DNA of 64,000 nucleotides from JANXQG01 sp963775975 (GCA_963775975.1 CAVZKX010000001.1:806001-870000), one strand, 5' to 3'; shown: positions 54,421 to 63,328, counted from the first letter of the stretch. The notes: generated by a model from the sequence alone, not told the origin. Translations and numbers: made by a program.

Positions 54421-55104
54421 ATGAACGCTCAAGAAATCGTCGATCGGTGTTCCGCGGCGGCGGAGGAGTTCGACCAGCACGAAAATCGCGGCGATGGTTT
54501 GCAGATCATCGAGAGAATCTGCGGAAGCTTGACGCGGATTCGCGATTCGTTTTTCGACCGCGTCCATTGCGACGTGGAAATGCGCGTTGGCAGGGACTCC
54601 ATGATCATGCCCGTCTCCGAGGAGAAGACGGAACGGACGACGAAGCTGGAGATCGAAGTCTACCAGGTTGTCGTTTCGACCGACGCCGCGGCAGAGCGCG
54701 GCTACGTCAGCGACGGGGCATGGCATCGCGACTGGCTGGCGCGGATTCGCTTGGGGAATATCGAGCCCGACAGCCGCGCCGCGCGGCGGTTGGCGTACTA
54801 CGCGGGCAAGTCGACGACCGAGCAGCGGATGGCCTTCAGCAATATCCTGGCGGCGGCATTGCCCGAAGCGTCGCGGGCGCCGCTGATCCTGCTCAAACTA
54901 CTGCCGCTAGCCGTACAGGCGGCCACGGCGCAGGCCTTCGGCAAGTCGGCCGACGCCATGCAGTGGCGCCATGAGCAAACGGAGATTCTGCCGGCGATCT
55001 CCGGCTGCCACCAGTGCCACGGTGCGCTGCTGGACAACGGCGATCAATGCGATATGTGCGGCAATCCCGTGTGGACCTTTGAGTGGCTGACCAGCGCAGA
55101 CTGA
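54421..55104 (+). CDS. Hypothetical protein with C-terminal zinc ribbon
   Basis: About 227 residues from the Met at 54421 (GGAAAGG upstream). The N-terminal ~180 residues are mainly alpha-helical with no recognised domain. The C-terminus holds two CxxC pairs (CHQC and CDMC), a zinc-ribbon signature. Function unknown. It is divergent from the GyrI-like gene. The codon use is like the neighbours. Confidence 0.7.
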   Translation: MNAQEIVDRCSAAAEEFDQHENRGDGLQIIERICGSLTRIRDSFFDRVHCDVEMRVGRDSMIMPVSEEKTERTTKLEIEVYQVVVSTDAAAERGYVSDGAWHRDWLARIRLGNIEPDSRAARRLAYYAGKSTTEQRMAFSNILAAALPEASRAPLILLKLLPLAVQAATAQAFGKSADAMQWRHEQTEILPAISGCHQCHGALLDNGDQCDMCGNPVWTFEWLTSAD

Positions 55105-55109
55105 TGATC

Positions 55110-55172
55110 ATGTACGTCAGGCTTTCCAGCCTGATGGGCCATGCGGGTCAGGCTGGAAAGCCTGACGTACAT
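55110..55172. repeat. 25-bp perfect inverted repeat abutting the pncB start codon
   Basis: Arms 55110-55134 and 55148-55172 (core ACGTCAGGCTTTCCAGCCTG) are exact, with a 13-nt loop. The second arm ends one base before the ATG at 55174, so no usual ribosome-binding site is available between the hairpin and the start. Confidence 0.85.
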
Positions 55173-55173
55173 T

Positions 55174-56661
55174 ATGAGCAACTTGGCGACCCTCTATCAC
55201 CCTTCGCTGGCCCTGCTGACCGACCTCTACCAACTGACGATGGCCTACGGCTATTGGAAGGCAGGGCCGGCGGATCGCGAGGCGGTTTTTCATTTGACCT
55301 TCCGCCGCAGTCCTTTCAAGGGCGGGTTCACTATTGCCGCGGGGCTAGCGACGGCGGTCGAGTATCTTGAACAAGCCCGTTTTACTGAAACGGACACAAG
55401 CTTCCTCGCCGGCCTGACGGGCAACGACGGCCGCCCGCTGTTCGACGCGGCATTTCTCGATTACCTTTGCGCGATGGAGCCGACATGCGACATTGACGGG
55501 GTGCCCGAAGGAACGGTGGTGTTTCCACAAGAGCCGCTGGTGCGGGTGCGCGGGCCGCTTTGCCAGGCGCAATTGCTGGAAACGGCGTTGCTGAATATCA
55601 TCAACTTTCAGACGCTCATTGCCACGAAGGCCGCGCGGCTCGTACTGGCCGCGAAAGGCGACCCGGTGCTTGAGTTCGGGCTGCGGCGGGCGCAGGGCAT
55701 CGACGGTGCGCTCTCGGCCAGCCGCGCGGCCTATATCGGCGGCTGTAGTGCAACATCGAACGTGCTCGCCGGCCAGCTTTTCGGCATCCCCGTCGGCGGC
55801 ACGCATGCTCACAGTTGGGTCATGTGCCACGACGACGAGCTTACCGCCTTTCGCGAGTACGCCCGCGTGATGCCCAACAACTGCGTATTTCTCGTCGACA
55901 CCTACGACACGCTCGAAGGCGTGCGCCATGCGGTGACGGTCGGGCAAGAGCTGCGCCGCCAAGGCCACGAAATGATCGGCGTGCGGCTTGATTCCGGCGA
56001 TCTGGCCTCGCTCAGCATCGAGGCGCGGCGGATTCTCGACGAAGGCGGCTTTGAGCAAGCGGCGATCGTCGCCAGCAACGACCTCGACGAGCGGATTGTG
56101 GAAACGCTCAAGCAGCAAGGCGCCAAGGTCAGCGTGTGGGGCGTTGGTACGCGGCTCGTCACCGGCAGCGACGATCCGGCGCTGGGAGGCGTCTACAAGC
56201 TTTCGGCCATTCGCAGCGGTGGCGAGCCGTGGCGTTACAAAGTCAAGCTCTCCGAACAGACGGCCAAGGTTTCCACGCCCGGCGTCTTGCAGGTGCGCCG
56301 CTGGTATGTTGATCTCGGCGCGCAGGGTCGCCGCCCGTTGGCCGACGCCATTTACGACCAGAGCGCGCCGTGCGACGCGCAGATGACTGTCGTCGATGCT
56401 CTGGATATGACGCGGCGGCAGACCATGCCTGACGGCGCGGCGCATGAGGACTTGCTTGTGCCGGTATTTCGCGGCGGCCGGAAGGTCTATGAACTGCCCG
56501 ATCTGTCCTCAATTCGACGCCGAGCAGCCGAGCAGTTGGCCGGCTTTCCGGACGGCGTTAAGCGGTTCGTCAATCCACACGAATACTTCGTCGGGCTGGA
56601 ACGCGGGCTGCATGAGCGGAAGACGCGGCTCATTTTGCAAGAGCGGGGGTTTGAGCGCTAG
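55174..56661 (+). CDS. pncB: Nicotinate phosphoribosyltransferase
   Basis: 495 residues. The N-terminal LLTDLYQLTMAYGYWKAG, the phosphohistidine region FGLRRAQGIDGALSASRAAY, GTHAHSWVM, VRLDSGDLASLS and the ASNDLDE stretch are typical. It makes nicotinate mononucleotide from nicotinate, PRPP and ATP in NAD salvage. The frame opens at 55141, but the Met at 55174 matches the family start. The hairpin directly upstream is odd (see findings). Confidence 0.93.
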   Translation: MSNLATLYHPSLALLTDLYQLTMAYGYWKAGPADREAVFHLTFRRSPFKGGFTIAAGLATAVEYLEQARFTETDTSFLAGLTGNDGRPLFDAAFLDYLCAMEPTCDIDGVPEGTVVFPQEPLVRVRGPLCQAQLLETALLNIINFQTLIATKAARLVLAAKGDPVLEFGLRRAQGIDGALSASRAAYIGGCSATSNVLAGQLFGIPVGGTHAHSWVMCHDDELTAFREYARVMPNNCVFLVDTYDTLEGVRHAVTVGQELRRQGHEMIGVRLDSGDLASLSIEARRILDEGGFEQAAIVASNDLDERIVETLKQQGAKVSVWGVGTRLVTGSDDPALGGVYKLSAIRSGGEPWRYKVKLSEQTAKVSTPGVLQVRRWYVDLGAQGRRPLADAIYDQSAPCDAQMTVVDALDMTRRQTMPDGAAHEDLLVPVFRGGRKVYELPDLSSIRRRAAEQLAGFPDGVKRFVNPHEYFVGLERGLHERKTRLILQERGFER

Positions 56662-56724
56662 TGCTTGGCGAGCGACGTTGCAGGGCAGGTGCTCCGGAGC
56701 TAGAATGAGCAATAGAGGATAATA

Positions 56725-56964
56725 ATGCGAGCTGAAGATCTTATGTTTTGGGTCCGAGCGGCGCCATTTGCTCCGTTTCGAATTCGCCTCAACAGCGGAC
56801 GAGAATTCGAAATACGGCATCCAGAGATGATGCGGGTGGGACGTTCGAGTGCCATTATCTTTTCCTTTTCTGGCGAAGCATCGGCCCCTTATGAACGAGC
56901 GGAAATGATCTCGCTCGTTTTGATCGAGTCGATCGAGCCCATCGAGTCGGCACAGCACGCATAA
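56725..56964 (+). CDS. Small conserved planctomycete-type protein
   Basis: 79 residues. MRAEDLMFWVRAAPFAPFRIRLNSGREFEIRHPEMM is the pattern of a small family I associate with Planctomycetes (xPFxPFRIxLxxGxxxEIRHPE). GAGG lies 7 nt before the start. The end contains a Glu/Ile repeat (LIESIEPIES). Function unknown. It nearly abuts the convergent gene at 56972. Confidence 0.65.
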   Translation: MRAEDLMFWVRAAPFAPFRIRLNSGREFEIRHPEMMRVGRSSAIIFSFSGEASAPYERAEMISLVLIESIEPIESAQHA

Positions 56965-56971
56965 ACTCCGC

Positions 56972-57835
56972 TCACGCCAGCGGCAAATTCTCGGTGGCGT
57001 GCGTCATGCCGTCGTGCAGTTCCACGATCTTGAGCACCTCGGCATGGACGAACGGATTGCCCAGTGAGGCGATAAGGCGGCAAGTGGCGTAAGGAGCCTG
57101 CTGGGCGTCGTAGTCTTCCTTCCAGCGCTGGTACCACGCCAACAGCTTCTGATCGGTGATCGGAAATCGCGGCGGGTTCGCCTTGCAGCCGCAGCGCCAT
57201 GGCTTCGGCGTCAAGCGGGCGCGAAAACACTCCTGGGCCTTGCAGAGCTTGATGTAAAGCGGGTCGCTGCCCAACTGTTTGAGCACGTCCAGGGCGGCCG
57301 TGCTCTGCGGGTCGAATACGTCGTGCGTGACGATCGCCCGCAGTCCGGCGAACGTGCGATAGAGCCGCATGCCCCAAGAGGGGTTGTCCTCGATGAATAG
57401 ATCGACGGGCTGCCGCGCATGTTCTTCCTTTTCCTGCTCCGGCGACTTCTGCTTTCTTCCGAAAAGTCCCTTGAAGAGCGACGTTCCGCCGGACGCCGTA
57501 ACGGGGAAGTCGATATCGATGAACATCGCGCGTTCCGTGTTCAGGACCACGGAACCGTAGCCGTTTCGCGTTAGGATGGCCGATGGGCGGCCCTCCGGCC
57601 CGTCAATTTGGCCGAGCACCTCCTCGCGCAGCGGCACCGCGCCGTATTCGTAGCGGTCCAGTCGTTTGCCACGGAGCGAGGCATCGAGAATCCGCCGGGC
57701 GGCCGCCAGGGCAGCTTGATGCGCGACGGCCTCGCTCGTATCCGATGAGCGCCAGCAGGAGAATCGCGCGGTGCCTCCACCGCGCGGCAGCGTGGTTTCA
57801 GCAGAGGCTTGCGACCAGTATTTGGGAATCTTCAT
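56972..57835 (-). CDS. Hypothetical protein
   Basis: 287 residues, soluble, no recognised domain. It has a Lys/Glu-rich loop (GRKQKSPEQEKEEHARQ), then DNPSWGMRLYRTFAGLRAIVTHD and a Cys-containing stretch (CKAQECFRARLTPKPWRCGC). The alternation of strands and helices suggests a single alpha/beta domain. It is conserved-looking and intact, but I cannot assign a function. It is convergent with the small gene at 56725. Confidence 0.6.
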   Translation of the reverse strand: MKIPKYWSQASAETTLPRGGGTARFSCWRSSDTSEAVAHQAALAAARRILDASLRGKRLDRYEYGAVPLREEVLGQIDGPEGRPSAILTRNGYGSVVLNTERAMFIDIDFPVTASGGTSLFKGLFGRKQKSPEQEKEEHARQPVDLFIEDNPSWGMRLYRTFAGLRAIVTHDVFDPQSTAALDVLKQLGSDPLYIKLCKAQECFRARLTPKPWRCGCKANPPRFPITDQKLLAWYQRWKEDYDAQQAPYATCRLIASLGNPFVHAEVLKIVELHDGMTHATENLPLA

Positions 57836-58084
57836 GGCCTCATTGTATACAACTACTTCCTAGGCGTTAACTGTACCGCATTTCGAGTAGCGTGCTTCAC
57901 CGGAGCAACCGACATAAACCGATTATTGCGGCGGACGCCCGAATGAGACGGCCCGGATTTATCAAATAATTCCATCGTCAAGGAATGGGCCAAATTTTCA
58001 TAATGCTAGAGTTTCTCAGGAGTAACGTTCTTGTCCAGCGCGGCATATCGGCCGCTACGGGCAGAATCCGGTCCGTTGGGAAAC

Positions 58085-59320
58085 ATGATGCACGAAACCG
58101 AATTCCTGCAAATTGACGTCAATTCGAGGCTGGCAGAGCTTTCCACCGAAGCGATGTCGGTCGAGGCGACGACTCCGACTTGCGAGATCCAGGAAGAGTT
58201 CGAGCGGCGCCCCGACCTGCCGGGAGCGATCATCTTTGACGGCGACGCGATGGTCGGAGTAATCTCGCGGGAGACGTTTTTCCGCCGGTTGAGCGGGCCG
58301 TACTGTCGGGATTTATTCTTGCACAAGCCGGTGCGACATCTTCTGGATATCTGGCAAGCGAGCGTGATGCGGCTGCCCGCGGACTGCACTATCCACCGCG
58401 CCACCGAACTCGTGCTTGCGCGTCCGGCGGGCGAAACGTATGAGCCGATCGTCGTGGATTTCGGCGAGAAGGGGCTCAGGCTGTTGGACGCACACACGCT
58501 TTTATCCGCGCAGTCGCACCTGCTGAGCACATCGCGGGCGCTGGCGCAACAACGCGACGCGGCCGAGGCGGCCAACCGCTCCAAGACCGATTTCCTGGCC
58601 AAGGTTTCGCACGAATTGCGAACCCCGTTGCACGGCATTCTCAGCTACACCCGGTTCGGGCTGAACGAGGTTGAAGACGGCGATCGGGGGGAGTTGCGGC
58701 AGTTCTTCGAAAACGTGCAGCACAACGCCGACACGCTGTTGAACCTGGTGAATGAACTGCTGGACTATTCCAAGCTGGAAGCCGGCCAAATGTCGCTGAC
58801 GGTCGCCAAGTGCTCGCTCGGCGGCCTCGTGGAAACCGTGGTTGACGAATTCCGTTCGATGTGCGCCGAAAAGGACGTCCACATTCAATATGCCGCGGCG
58901 AACGAAGAGATTTACGTGGCGGCCGATGCCGAGCGGTTCAGACAAGTAGTGCGGAACCTGTTGAGCAACGCCGTAAAGTTTTCGCCGGCCGAGGGCACCG
59001 TGCATATCCGCATCCGCGGCGCCAAGAATTTGGCGATTGTCAGCGTTCGCGACGAAGGTCCCGGCATCACGCCCAACGATCTCGAACATGTCTTCGACAA
59101 GTTCTTCCAATCCGGCCGCACGTCATCGATCGCGGGCGGCACCGGACTGGGGCTGGCAATTTGCCGCGAGATCATGAGCGGGCACAATGGCCGAGTGTGG
59201 GCCGAAAACAACGGGAATTCTGGCAGCATCTTCTATTGTGAGCTGCCGCTGTGGAGCGAAGTGCCCGGAGGCGAGCGGCCACTGGCGGCGGCCGAGGAAT
59301 TCCTGGAACAATTGGCCTGA
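58085..59320 (+). CDS. Soluble sensor histidine kinase with CBS-like N-terminus
   Basis: About 411 residues with no membrane helix. Residues ~25-150 resemble a CBS-like pair (AIIFDGDAMVGVISRETFFRRL; VDFGEKGLRLLDAHTLL). HisKA has the phosphoacceptor in KVSHELRTPLHG. The HATPase domain has NLLSNAVKFSP (N box), DEGPGI (G1) and GGTGLGLAI (G2). The next gene, 33 nt downstream, is its likely response-regulator partner. Confidence 0.88.
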   Translation: MMHETEFLQIDVNSRLAELSTEAMSVEATTPTCEIQEEFERRPDLPGAIIFDGDAMVGVISRETFFRRLSGPYCRDLFLHKPVRHLLDIWQASVMRLPADCTIHRATELVLARPAGETYEPIVVDFGEKGLRLLDAHTLLSAQSHLLSTSRALAQQRDAAEAANRSKTDFLAKVSHELRTPLHGILSYTRFGLNEVEDGDRGELRQFFENVQHNADTLLNLVNELLDYSKLEAGQMSLTVAKCSLGGLVETVVDEFRSMCAEKDVHIQYAAANEEIYVAADAERFRQVVRNLLSNAVKFSPAEGTVHIRIRGAKNLAIVSVRDEGPGITPNDLEHVFDKFFQSGRTSSIAGGTGLGLAICREIMSGHNGRVWAENNGNSGSIFYCELPLWSEVPGGERPLAAAEEFLEQLA

Positions 59321-59353
59321 GATACCGAACTCGTCCTCGCAAGGTCCGTCGCC

Positions 59354-60544
59354 GTGCTGCACCAACACCGCATATTGCTCGTGGACGACATGCCCGCGAA
59401 TATCGATATCTTGCGGCGCATCCTGCGCAGGAAATACGACCTCGAGGCGGCCGCCAGCGGCGAGGAGTGCCTGGCGAAGATCGCGCGATTTCGCCCGCAC
59501 CTTGTCTTGCTGGACATCATGATGCCTGGCATGGACGGCTACGAAACGTGCCGCCTCATCAAGGCAAATCCCCAAAGCGATCCGGTTCAAGTAATCCTGG
59601 TCTCGGGCAAGGGATCCACGGCCGAGCGGCTGCGCGGATACGCGGCACAGGCGGACGATTACGTCGTCAAGCCGTTCGATCACGATGAGCTTGGCTCCAA
59701 GGTGGGCGTCCACCTGCGTCTGCTTTCGATGCAGCAGCAGTTGTCGGCCGCGAAAGAGCAGCTTCAAGTTTATGCCAACGACCTTGAGCGGCTGGTCGAG
59801 CAGCGGACGCAGCAATGGATGTCGACTCAGGAAATGACGGTCTTCGCGCTGGCTCAATTGGCGGACTCGCGCGATCCGGAGACGGGCGAACATCTTTACC
59901 GCATGCGGCACTACGCACAAACGATCGCCACGCAACTCAGCCGCCGCGGGCCGTACCGCAGTCAGGTCGATGAGACTTTTCTCGCCCACCTTTACCGCTC
60001 CAGCCCGCTGCACGACATTGGCAAAGTCGGCGTGCCCGACGCGATCCTGTTGAAGCCGGCGGCCCTTACACCGAAAGAGTTCGAAGTCATTAAGAAGCAC
60101 GTCCTGATTGGCGGCGAGACGCTGGAACGGGCGCGCGATTACGTCGGCCCCGGTACTTTCATGGACATCGCCGCGCAGATCGCTCGCTATCACCATGAGC
60201 GCTTCGACGGAAGTGGATATTGCGCGGGCTTGAGCGGGACTGAGATTCCCCTGCCGGCGCGGATAGTAGCCGTGGCCGACGCCTTCGACGCCCTGACGTC
60301 GCCGCGCGTCTATAAGGCGGCCATGCCCGCGGAACATGCGCGGGAGTTGATCTTCAAGGATGCCGGCACTCACTTCGATCCGGTCATTGTGGAAGCCTTC
60401 GGCGACTGCTTTGAAGAGCTGTGCAATTGCGGCGCGGCGGTCAAGCCGTGGCTTGCGTCGCCGCGCGACTTGGGCTACGTGGGCTGCCCGCCAATTATTC
60501 AGGCGACCGTTCCAAGTCACGCTGCGGCAACTGTCGGCGTCTAA
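59354..60544 (+). CDS. Response regulator with HD-GYP c-di-GMP phosphodiesterase domain
   Basis: 396 residues from a GTG (AAGG upstream). The receiver domain has DD (LLVDDMPAN), the phosphoacceptor Asp in VLLDIMMPGMDGYE and Lys in YVVKPFDH. A coiled coil of about 40 residues joins it to an HD-GYP domain with HDIGKVGVPD, HHERFDGSGY and DAFDALTS. In this family HD-GYP hydrolyses c-di-GMP. Together with the histidine kinase upstream it forms a two-component unit that could lower c-di-GMP. The last residues (GCAAVKPW onward) are a family-specific tail. Confidence 0.92.
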   Translation: MLHQHRILLVDDMPANIDILRRILRRKYDLEAAASGEECLAKIARFRPHLVLLDIMMPGMDGYETCRLIKANPQSDPVQVILVSGKGSTAERLRGYAAQADDYVVKPFDHDELGSKVGVHLRLLSMQQQLSAAKEQLQVYANDLERLVEQRTQQWMSTQEMTVFALAQLADSRDPETGEHLYRMRHYAQTIATQLSRRGPYRSQVDETFLAHLYRSSPLHDIGKVGVPDAILLKPAALTPKEFEVIKKHVLIGGETLERARDYVGPGTFMDIAAQIARYHHERFDGSGYCAGLSGTEIPLPARIVAVADAFDALTSPRVYKAAMPAEHARELIFKDAGTHFDPVIVEAFGDCFEELCNCGAAVKPWLASPRDLGYVGCPPIIQATVPSHAAATVGV

Positions 60545-60601
60545 TCATAGTGAGGCTTCCCACAAAGGCTGCTGGAATCGAGCGGTTTGTCCCCGTGGGC
60601 C

Positions 60602-60630
60602 TTGACGTCCCCCAAGTTTAACGGTAGACT
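60602..60630 (+). promoter_or_regulatory. Sigma-70-type promoter of the cimA leader
   Basis: TTGACG (60602-60607), a 17-nt spacer (60608-60624) and TAGACT (60625-60630). Transcription would begin around 60637, upstream of the leader peptide. Confidence 0.65.
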
Positions 60631-60657
60631 TTAGCTGTTATGGCCCTTGGAAAGCCC

Positions 60658-60750
60658 ATGTTTGCCACTTCGTCCACTACGATTCGCCTATCGGTCGCCG
60701 GCTCTGTCGGTGTTGCCGTAGCGATAATTATTGGGGAGAATTGGGCCTAG
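60658..60750 (+). CDS. Putative Val/Ile-rich leader peptide of cimA
   Basis: 30 codons, too short for a standard gene call. The ATG at 60658 has GGAAAG (60648-60653) upstream; an in-frame ATG at 60640 would leave almost no leader. The second half reads SVAGSVGVAVAIIIGENWA, with four Val codons and three consecutive Ile codons (ATA ATT ATT, 60724-60732). The stop TAG (60748-60750) lies inside the 5' strand of the antiterminator. Ile/Val-rich leader peptides control ilv and leu operons in enteric bacteria. No homology test was possible. Confidence 0.6.
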   Translation: MFATSSTTIRLSVAGSVGVAVAIIIGENWA

Positions 60751-60815
60751 GGCTTCCGGTGCTTGTCCAAAAACAAAGCAAAGCCCTGAGGCCCGCGAGG
60801 CCAAAGGGCTTTTTT
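60743..60815 (+). promoter_or_regulatory. Antiterminator/terminator switch upstream of cimA
   Basis: GGGCCTAGGGCTT (60743-60755) can pair with AAGCCCTGAGGCCC (60781-60794): 13 base pairs with a single bulged G at 60788. The latter strand is also the 5' half of the terminator (60780-60815), so the two structures exclude each other. A ribosome stalled at the Ile codons (60724-60732) would leave 60743-60755 free and favour the antiterminator. A ribosome at the stop codon would cover it and favour termination. Confidence 0.7.
60780..60815 (+). terminator. Intrinsic terminator in the cimA leader
   Basis: The lower stem 60780-60787 pairs with 60105-style complement at 60805-60812 (AAGCCCT with AGGGCTT), an internal loop GA/AA follows, and the upper stem GGCC/GGCC (60790-60793 / 60799-60802) has a 5-nt loop. 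Six T residues follow (60810-60815). It lies 65 bp upstream of the cimA start. Confidence 0.8.
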
Positions 60816-60880
60816 CATTGATACGGACGAACAAACGTCCCCTCCGGCCCCGCGTCGGTGGAACGATGATTGAGTGAGCT

Positions 60881-62443
60881 ATGACACGCATAGAAATCTA
60901 CGACACGACCCTTCGCGACGGTTCGCAGGCCGAAGGCATCAGCTTCTCCTTGATGGACAAGCTGGCGATTACGCAGCGGCTGGACAGTATCGGAGTCGAT
61001 TATGTCGAGGGCGGTTACCCGGCGTCGAACGAGAAGGACGCCCAGTACTTTCAGCGCGTCCGCGAGCTGCCATTGAAGCATACCCGCGTTTGCGCCTTCG
61101 GCATGACCCACCGCAAGGGCGTCAAGGCGGCCGATGACGAAGGGCTGCGGTCGTTGTTGGATTCCGGCGCGAAAACCATCACGATGGTCGGCAAGAGTTC
61201 GAGGTTTCAAGCCGTCGAAGTCCTTCGCGCCACGCCAGACGAAAACCTGGCCATGATCGGCGAGAGCGTCGCCTATCTCGTGTCTCAAGGACGTGATGTG
61301 ATATTCGACGCCGAGCATTTTTTCGACGGCTGGAAGGCCGACTGCGCCTATTCGCTTTCTGCCCTCAAAGCGGCGGCCGAGGCTGGCGCGCGGATGGTCG
61401 TGCTTTGCGATACTAACGGTGGAACCATGCCGGAGGACATCGCACGGGCGGTGCGCAGCGCGGTCGAGTCGCTTGCCATGCCCGTCGGCATCCATTGCCA
61501 TAACGACTGCGAACTGGCTGTGGCCAACTCGTTGGCGGCCGTCGATGCGGGCGCGGTGCAGGTGCAAGGCACGATCAACGGTTTCGGCGAGCGCTGTGGA
61601 AACGTCGATCTGATTTCCGTCGCCGCGAATCTGGCCCTGAAGAAACAGGGCTACGAGGTGCTCTTGCCCGGCGGCGTGCAGCATTTGACGGAGCTTTCCC
61701 GCTTCGTATACGAAACAATCAACACGAACTTCCGCCCGCACCAGCCGTTTGTGGGCAAGAGCGCCTTCGCGCACAAGGGCGGGATGCACGTCAGCGGCAT
61801 CGCCCGGAATACGGCCGCCTACGAGCACATCGAGCCGGAGACGGTGGGCAACGAGCGGCGGGTGCTTGTCAGCGAGTTGTCCGGACGCTCCAACCTCCTG
61901 GCAAGGACCCAGCGGCACAAGATTCCCAACAATTCGGCCTTGATGGATTCGATCCTCGCGCAGGTCGTCTCGCTGGAGAACGCCGGCTACCAGTTCGAGG
62001 CGGCCGACGGCTCGTTCGATCTCTTGGTTCGCAAATGCCTGGGCACGTTCAAGCCGCATTTTCAACGGCTGAGCTACCACGTGAACGTGGAAACTAACGC
62101 TGCCGGCGAAATTCGCACTGAGGCGACGGTAAAGATTCGCGTCGGCGACCAAGTCTTGCACGAGGTGGCCGAGGGCGACGGCCCGGTGAACGCTTTGGAT
62201 GCGGCCATGCGCAAGGCCCTGAACGGCCATTTCCCCGGCTTGAAAAAGCTGCACCTGGTCGATTACAAAGTCCGCGTCATCAACTCCGAAGCCGCCACGG
62301 CGGCAGGCGTCCGCGTAGTCATCGAGAGCCAGGACGAGACCGACGTGTGGGGAACGGTCGGCGTCAGCGAGAACGTGATCGAAGCAAGTTGGATCGCGCT
62401 GGTGGATAGTTTTGAGTATAAGTTGTGGAAGGATGAGAAATGA
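60881..62443 (+). CDS. cimA: (R)-citramalate synthase
   Basis: 520 residues. This is an alpha-isopropylmalate/homocitrate-synthase-type TIM barrel with the catalytic region LRDGSQAEG (Arg, Asp), GIHCHNDCELAVANSL (metal His) and NGFGERCGNVDL, plus a C-terminal LeuA-type allosteric domain. The length and the pattern DTTLRDGSQAEGISFS fit the TIGR00977 citramalate synthases rather than LeuA. It condenses pyruvate and acetyl-CoA to citramalate, the route to 2-oxobutyrate and isoleucine. It is preceded by a leader resembling an Ile/Val attenuator. Confidence 0.9.
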   Translation: MTRIEIYDTTLRDGSQAEGISFSLMDKLAITQRLDSIGVDYVEGGYPASNEKDAQYFQRVRELPLKHTRVCAFGMTHRKGVKAADDEGLRSLLDSGAKTITMVGKSSRFQAVEVLRATPDENLAMIGESVAYLVSQGRDVIFDAEHFFDGWKADCAYSLSALKAAAEAGARMVVLCDTNGGTMPEDIARAVRSAVESLAMPVGIHCHNDCELAVANSLAAVDAGAVQVQGTINGFGERCGNVDLISVAANLALKKQGYEVLLPGGVQHLTELSRFVYETINTNFRPHQPFVGKSAFAHKGGMHVSGIARNTAAYEHIEPETVGNERRVLVSELSGRSNLLARTQRHKIPNNSALMDSILAQVVSLENAGYQFEAADGSFDLLVRKCLGTFKPHFQRLSYHVNVETNAAGEIRTEATVKIRVGDQVLHEVAEGDGPVNALDAAMRKALNGHFPGLKKLHLVDYKVRVINSEAATAAGVRVVIESQDETDVWGTVGVSENVIEASWIALVDSFEYKLWKDEK

Positions 62444-62480
62444 TCCCCCTCTCCCTCCGGGAGAGGGCTGGGGAGAGGGT
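62444..62480. repeat. CCCTCTCCC-type palindromic repeat, copy 3 (directly after cimA stop)
   Basis: TCCCCCTCTCCCTCCGGGAG followed by AGGGCTGGGGAGAGGG. It begins right after the cimA stop codon. Confidence 0.8.
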
Positions 62481-62505
62481 GCTTTGAAGCTTTATACGGC
62501 ATGCG

Positions 62506-62872
62506 ATGAACACTGACCGCCACATCCCAAACCCGCGCAACCGATCGTGCTCGCGACTTACGCGCCAACAGCACCTGGCCCGAGAAGGTCGTTTGGAGCA
62601 TTGTTCGCGCCCACCGACTCGGCGGATTGAAGTTTCGCCGACAGCATCCGATCGGGCCCTACGTCGTCGATTTCTATTGTCGCGAGAAATCGCTTGTAAT
62701 TGGGATTGATGGCGGCAGCCACGAGGACCGGGCGGCAGAAGATAGCGAGCGAACCGCATACTTGGAACGGCAAGGCTTGCGAGTGTACCGCATTACGAAT
62801 CAAGATGTGATGAGCGATAAGGAAGCAGTGGCAATCGGAATTGCGAGGGCGGCGGGAGTGAGAATTGAGTAG
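62506..62872 (+). CDS. DUF559 (VSR-endonuclease-like) protein with frameshift
   Basis: About 121 residues after joining frames. It starts MNTDRHIPNPR; the frame then changes near 62540 and continues DRARDLRANSTWPEKVVWSIVRAHRLGGLKFRRQHPIGPYVVDFYC, the DUF559 signature related to very-short-patch-repair nucleases. The usual acidic residue after VDFYCREKSLVI is in IGIDGGSHED. The second part alone has no good start codon, which supports a single frameshifted gene. DUF559 genes are common, small and often mobile. Confidence 0.78.
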
Positions 62873-62911
62873 CACGGTTCTGATGGTGACGTGCGCTGCA
62901 AGGATAAAAAG

Positions 62912-63221
62912 ATGGGCGTCGAGGTTTACTGGCAAGACGAAAATGGATCGGTGATAGCGTCCGTTCCAGATAGTTGTGGTCGGCTTGCCGCATTGTTACG
63001 AGGATTGAATTTCAAAGAACTCGAAATGTATGGCCTATATCGATCCGTATGGAGATACGGTTTTCAATCAGGCGCAGATTTCAGTGCTAATTGAAGAACT
63101 GAATGAATTGTCGAGATCAACTTCGTCGCTCGAAACGCAAGAGCACGTCGATTGTGTCCTTGAGGTAGCTCGTAGCGCCATAGGCACTCCACACACGTAC
63201 ATGAAGTTCGTCGGTGATTAA
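62912..63221 (+). CDS. Small conserved hypothetical protein with frameshift
   Basis: About 103 residues after joining frames at about 63028. MGVEVYWQDENGSVIASV with AAGGA upstream, then FKELEMYGL followed in another frame by YIDPYGDTVFNQAQISVLIEEL and ending GTPHTYMKFVGD. The DPYGDTVFN and HTYMKFVGD blocks look like one small family, so this is one gene with a single-base error rather than two. Function unknown. Confidence 0.65.
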
Positions 63222-63295
63222 ACATCGAATAACCGTCTTTCGCCGATCCGTGGAGCAATACAAGGATCTGGACGGTTAACTTTCGCTCGACGCGA

Positions 63296-63328
63296 CCTCT
63301 CGCCGGCCTTCTCCCAGAGGGAGAGGGG
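63296..63328. repeat. CCCTCTCCC-type palindromic repeat, copy 4
   Basis: CCTCTCGCCGGCCTTCTCCC followed by AGAGGGAGAGGG. It lies about 30 bp before another copy of the same family. Confidence 0.75.

Noticed and set aside
60640..60815. T-box or metabolite riboswitch as explanation of the cimA leader
   Set aside because: No T-box consensus bulge is visible, and the short Ile/Val-rich ORF plus mutually exclusive hairpins fit peptide-based attenuation better.
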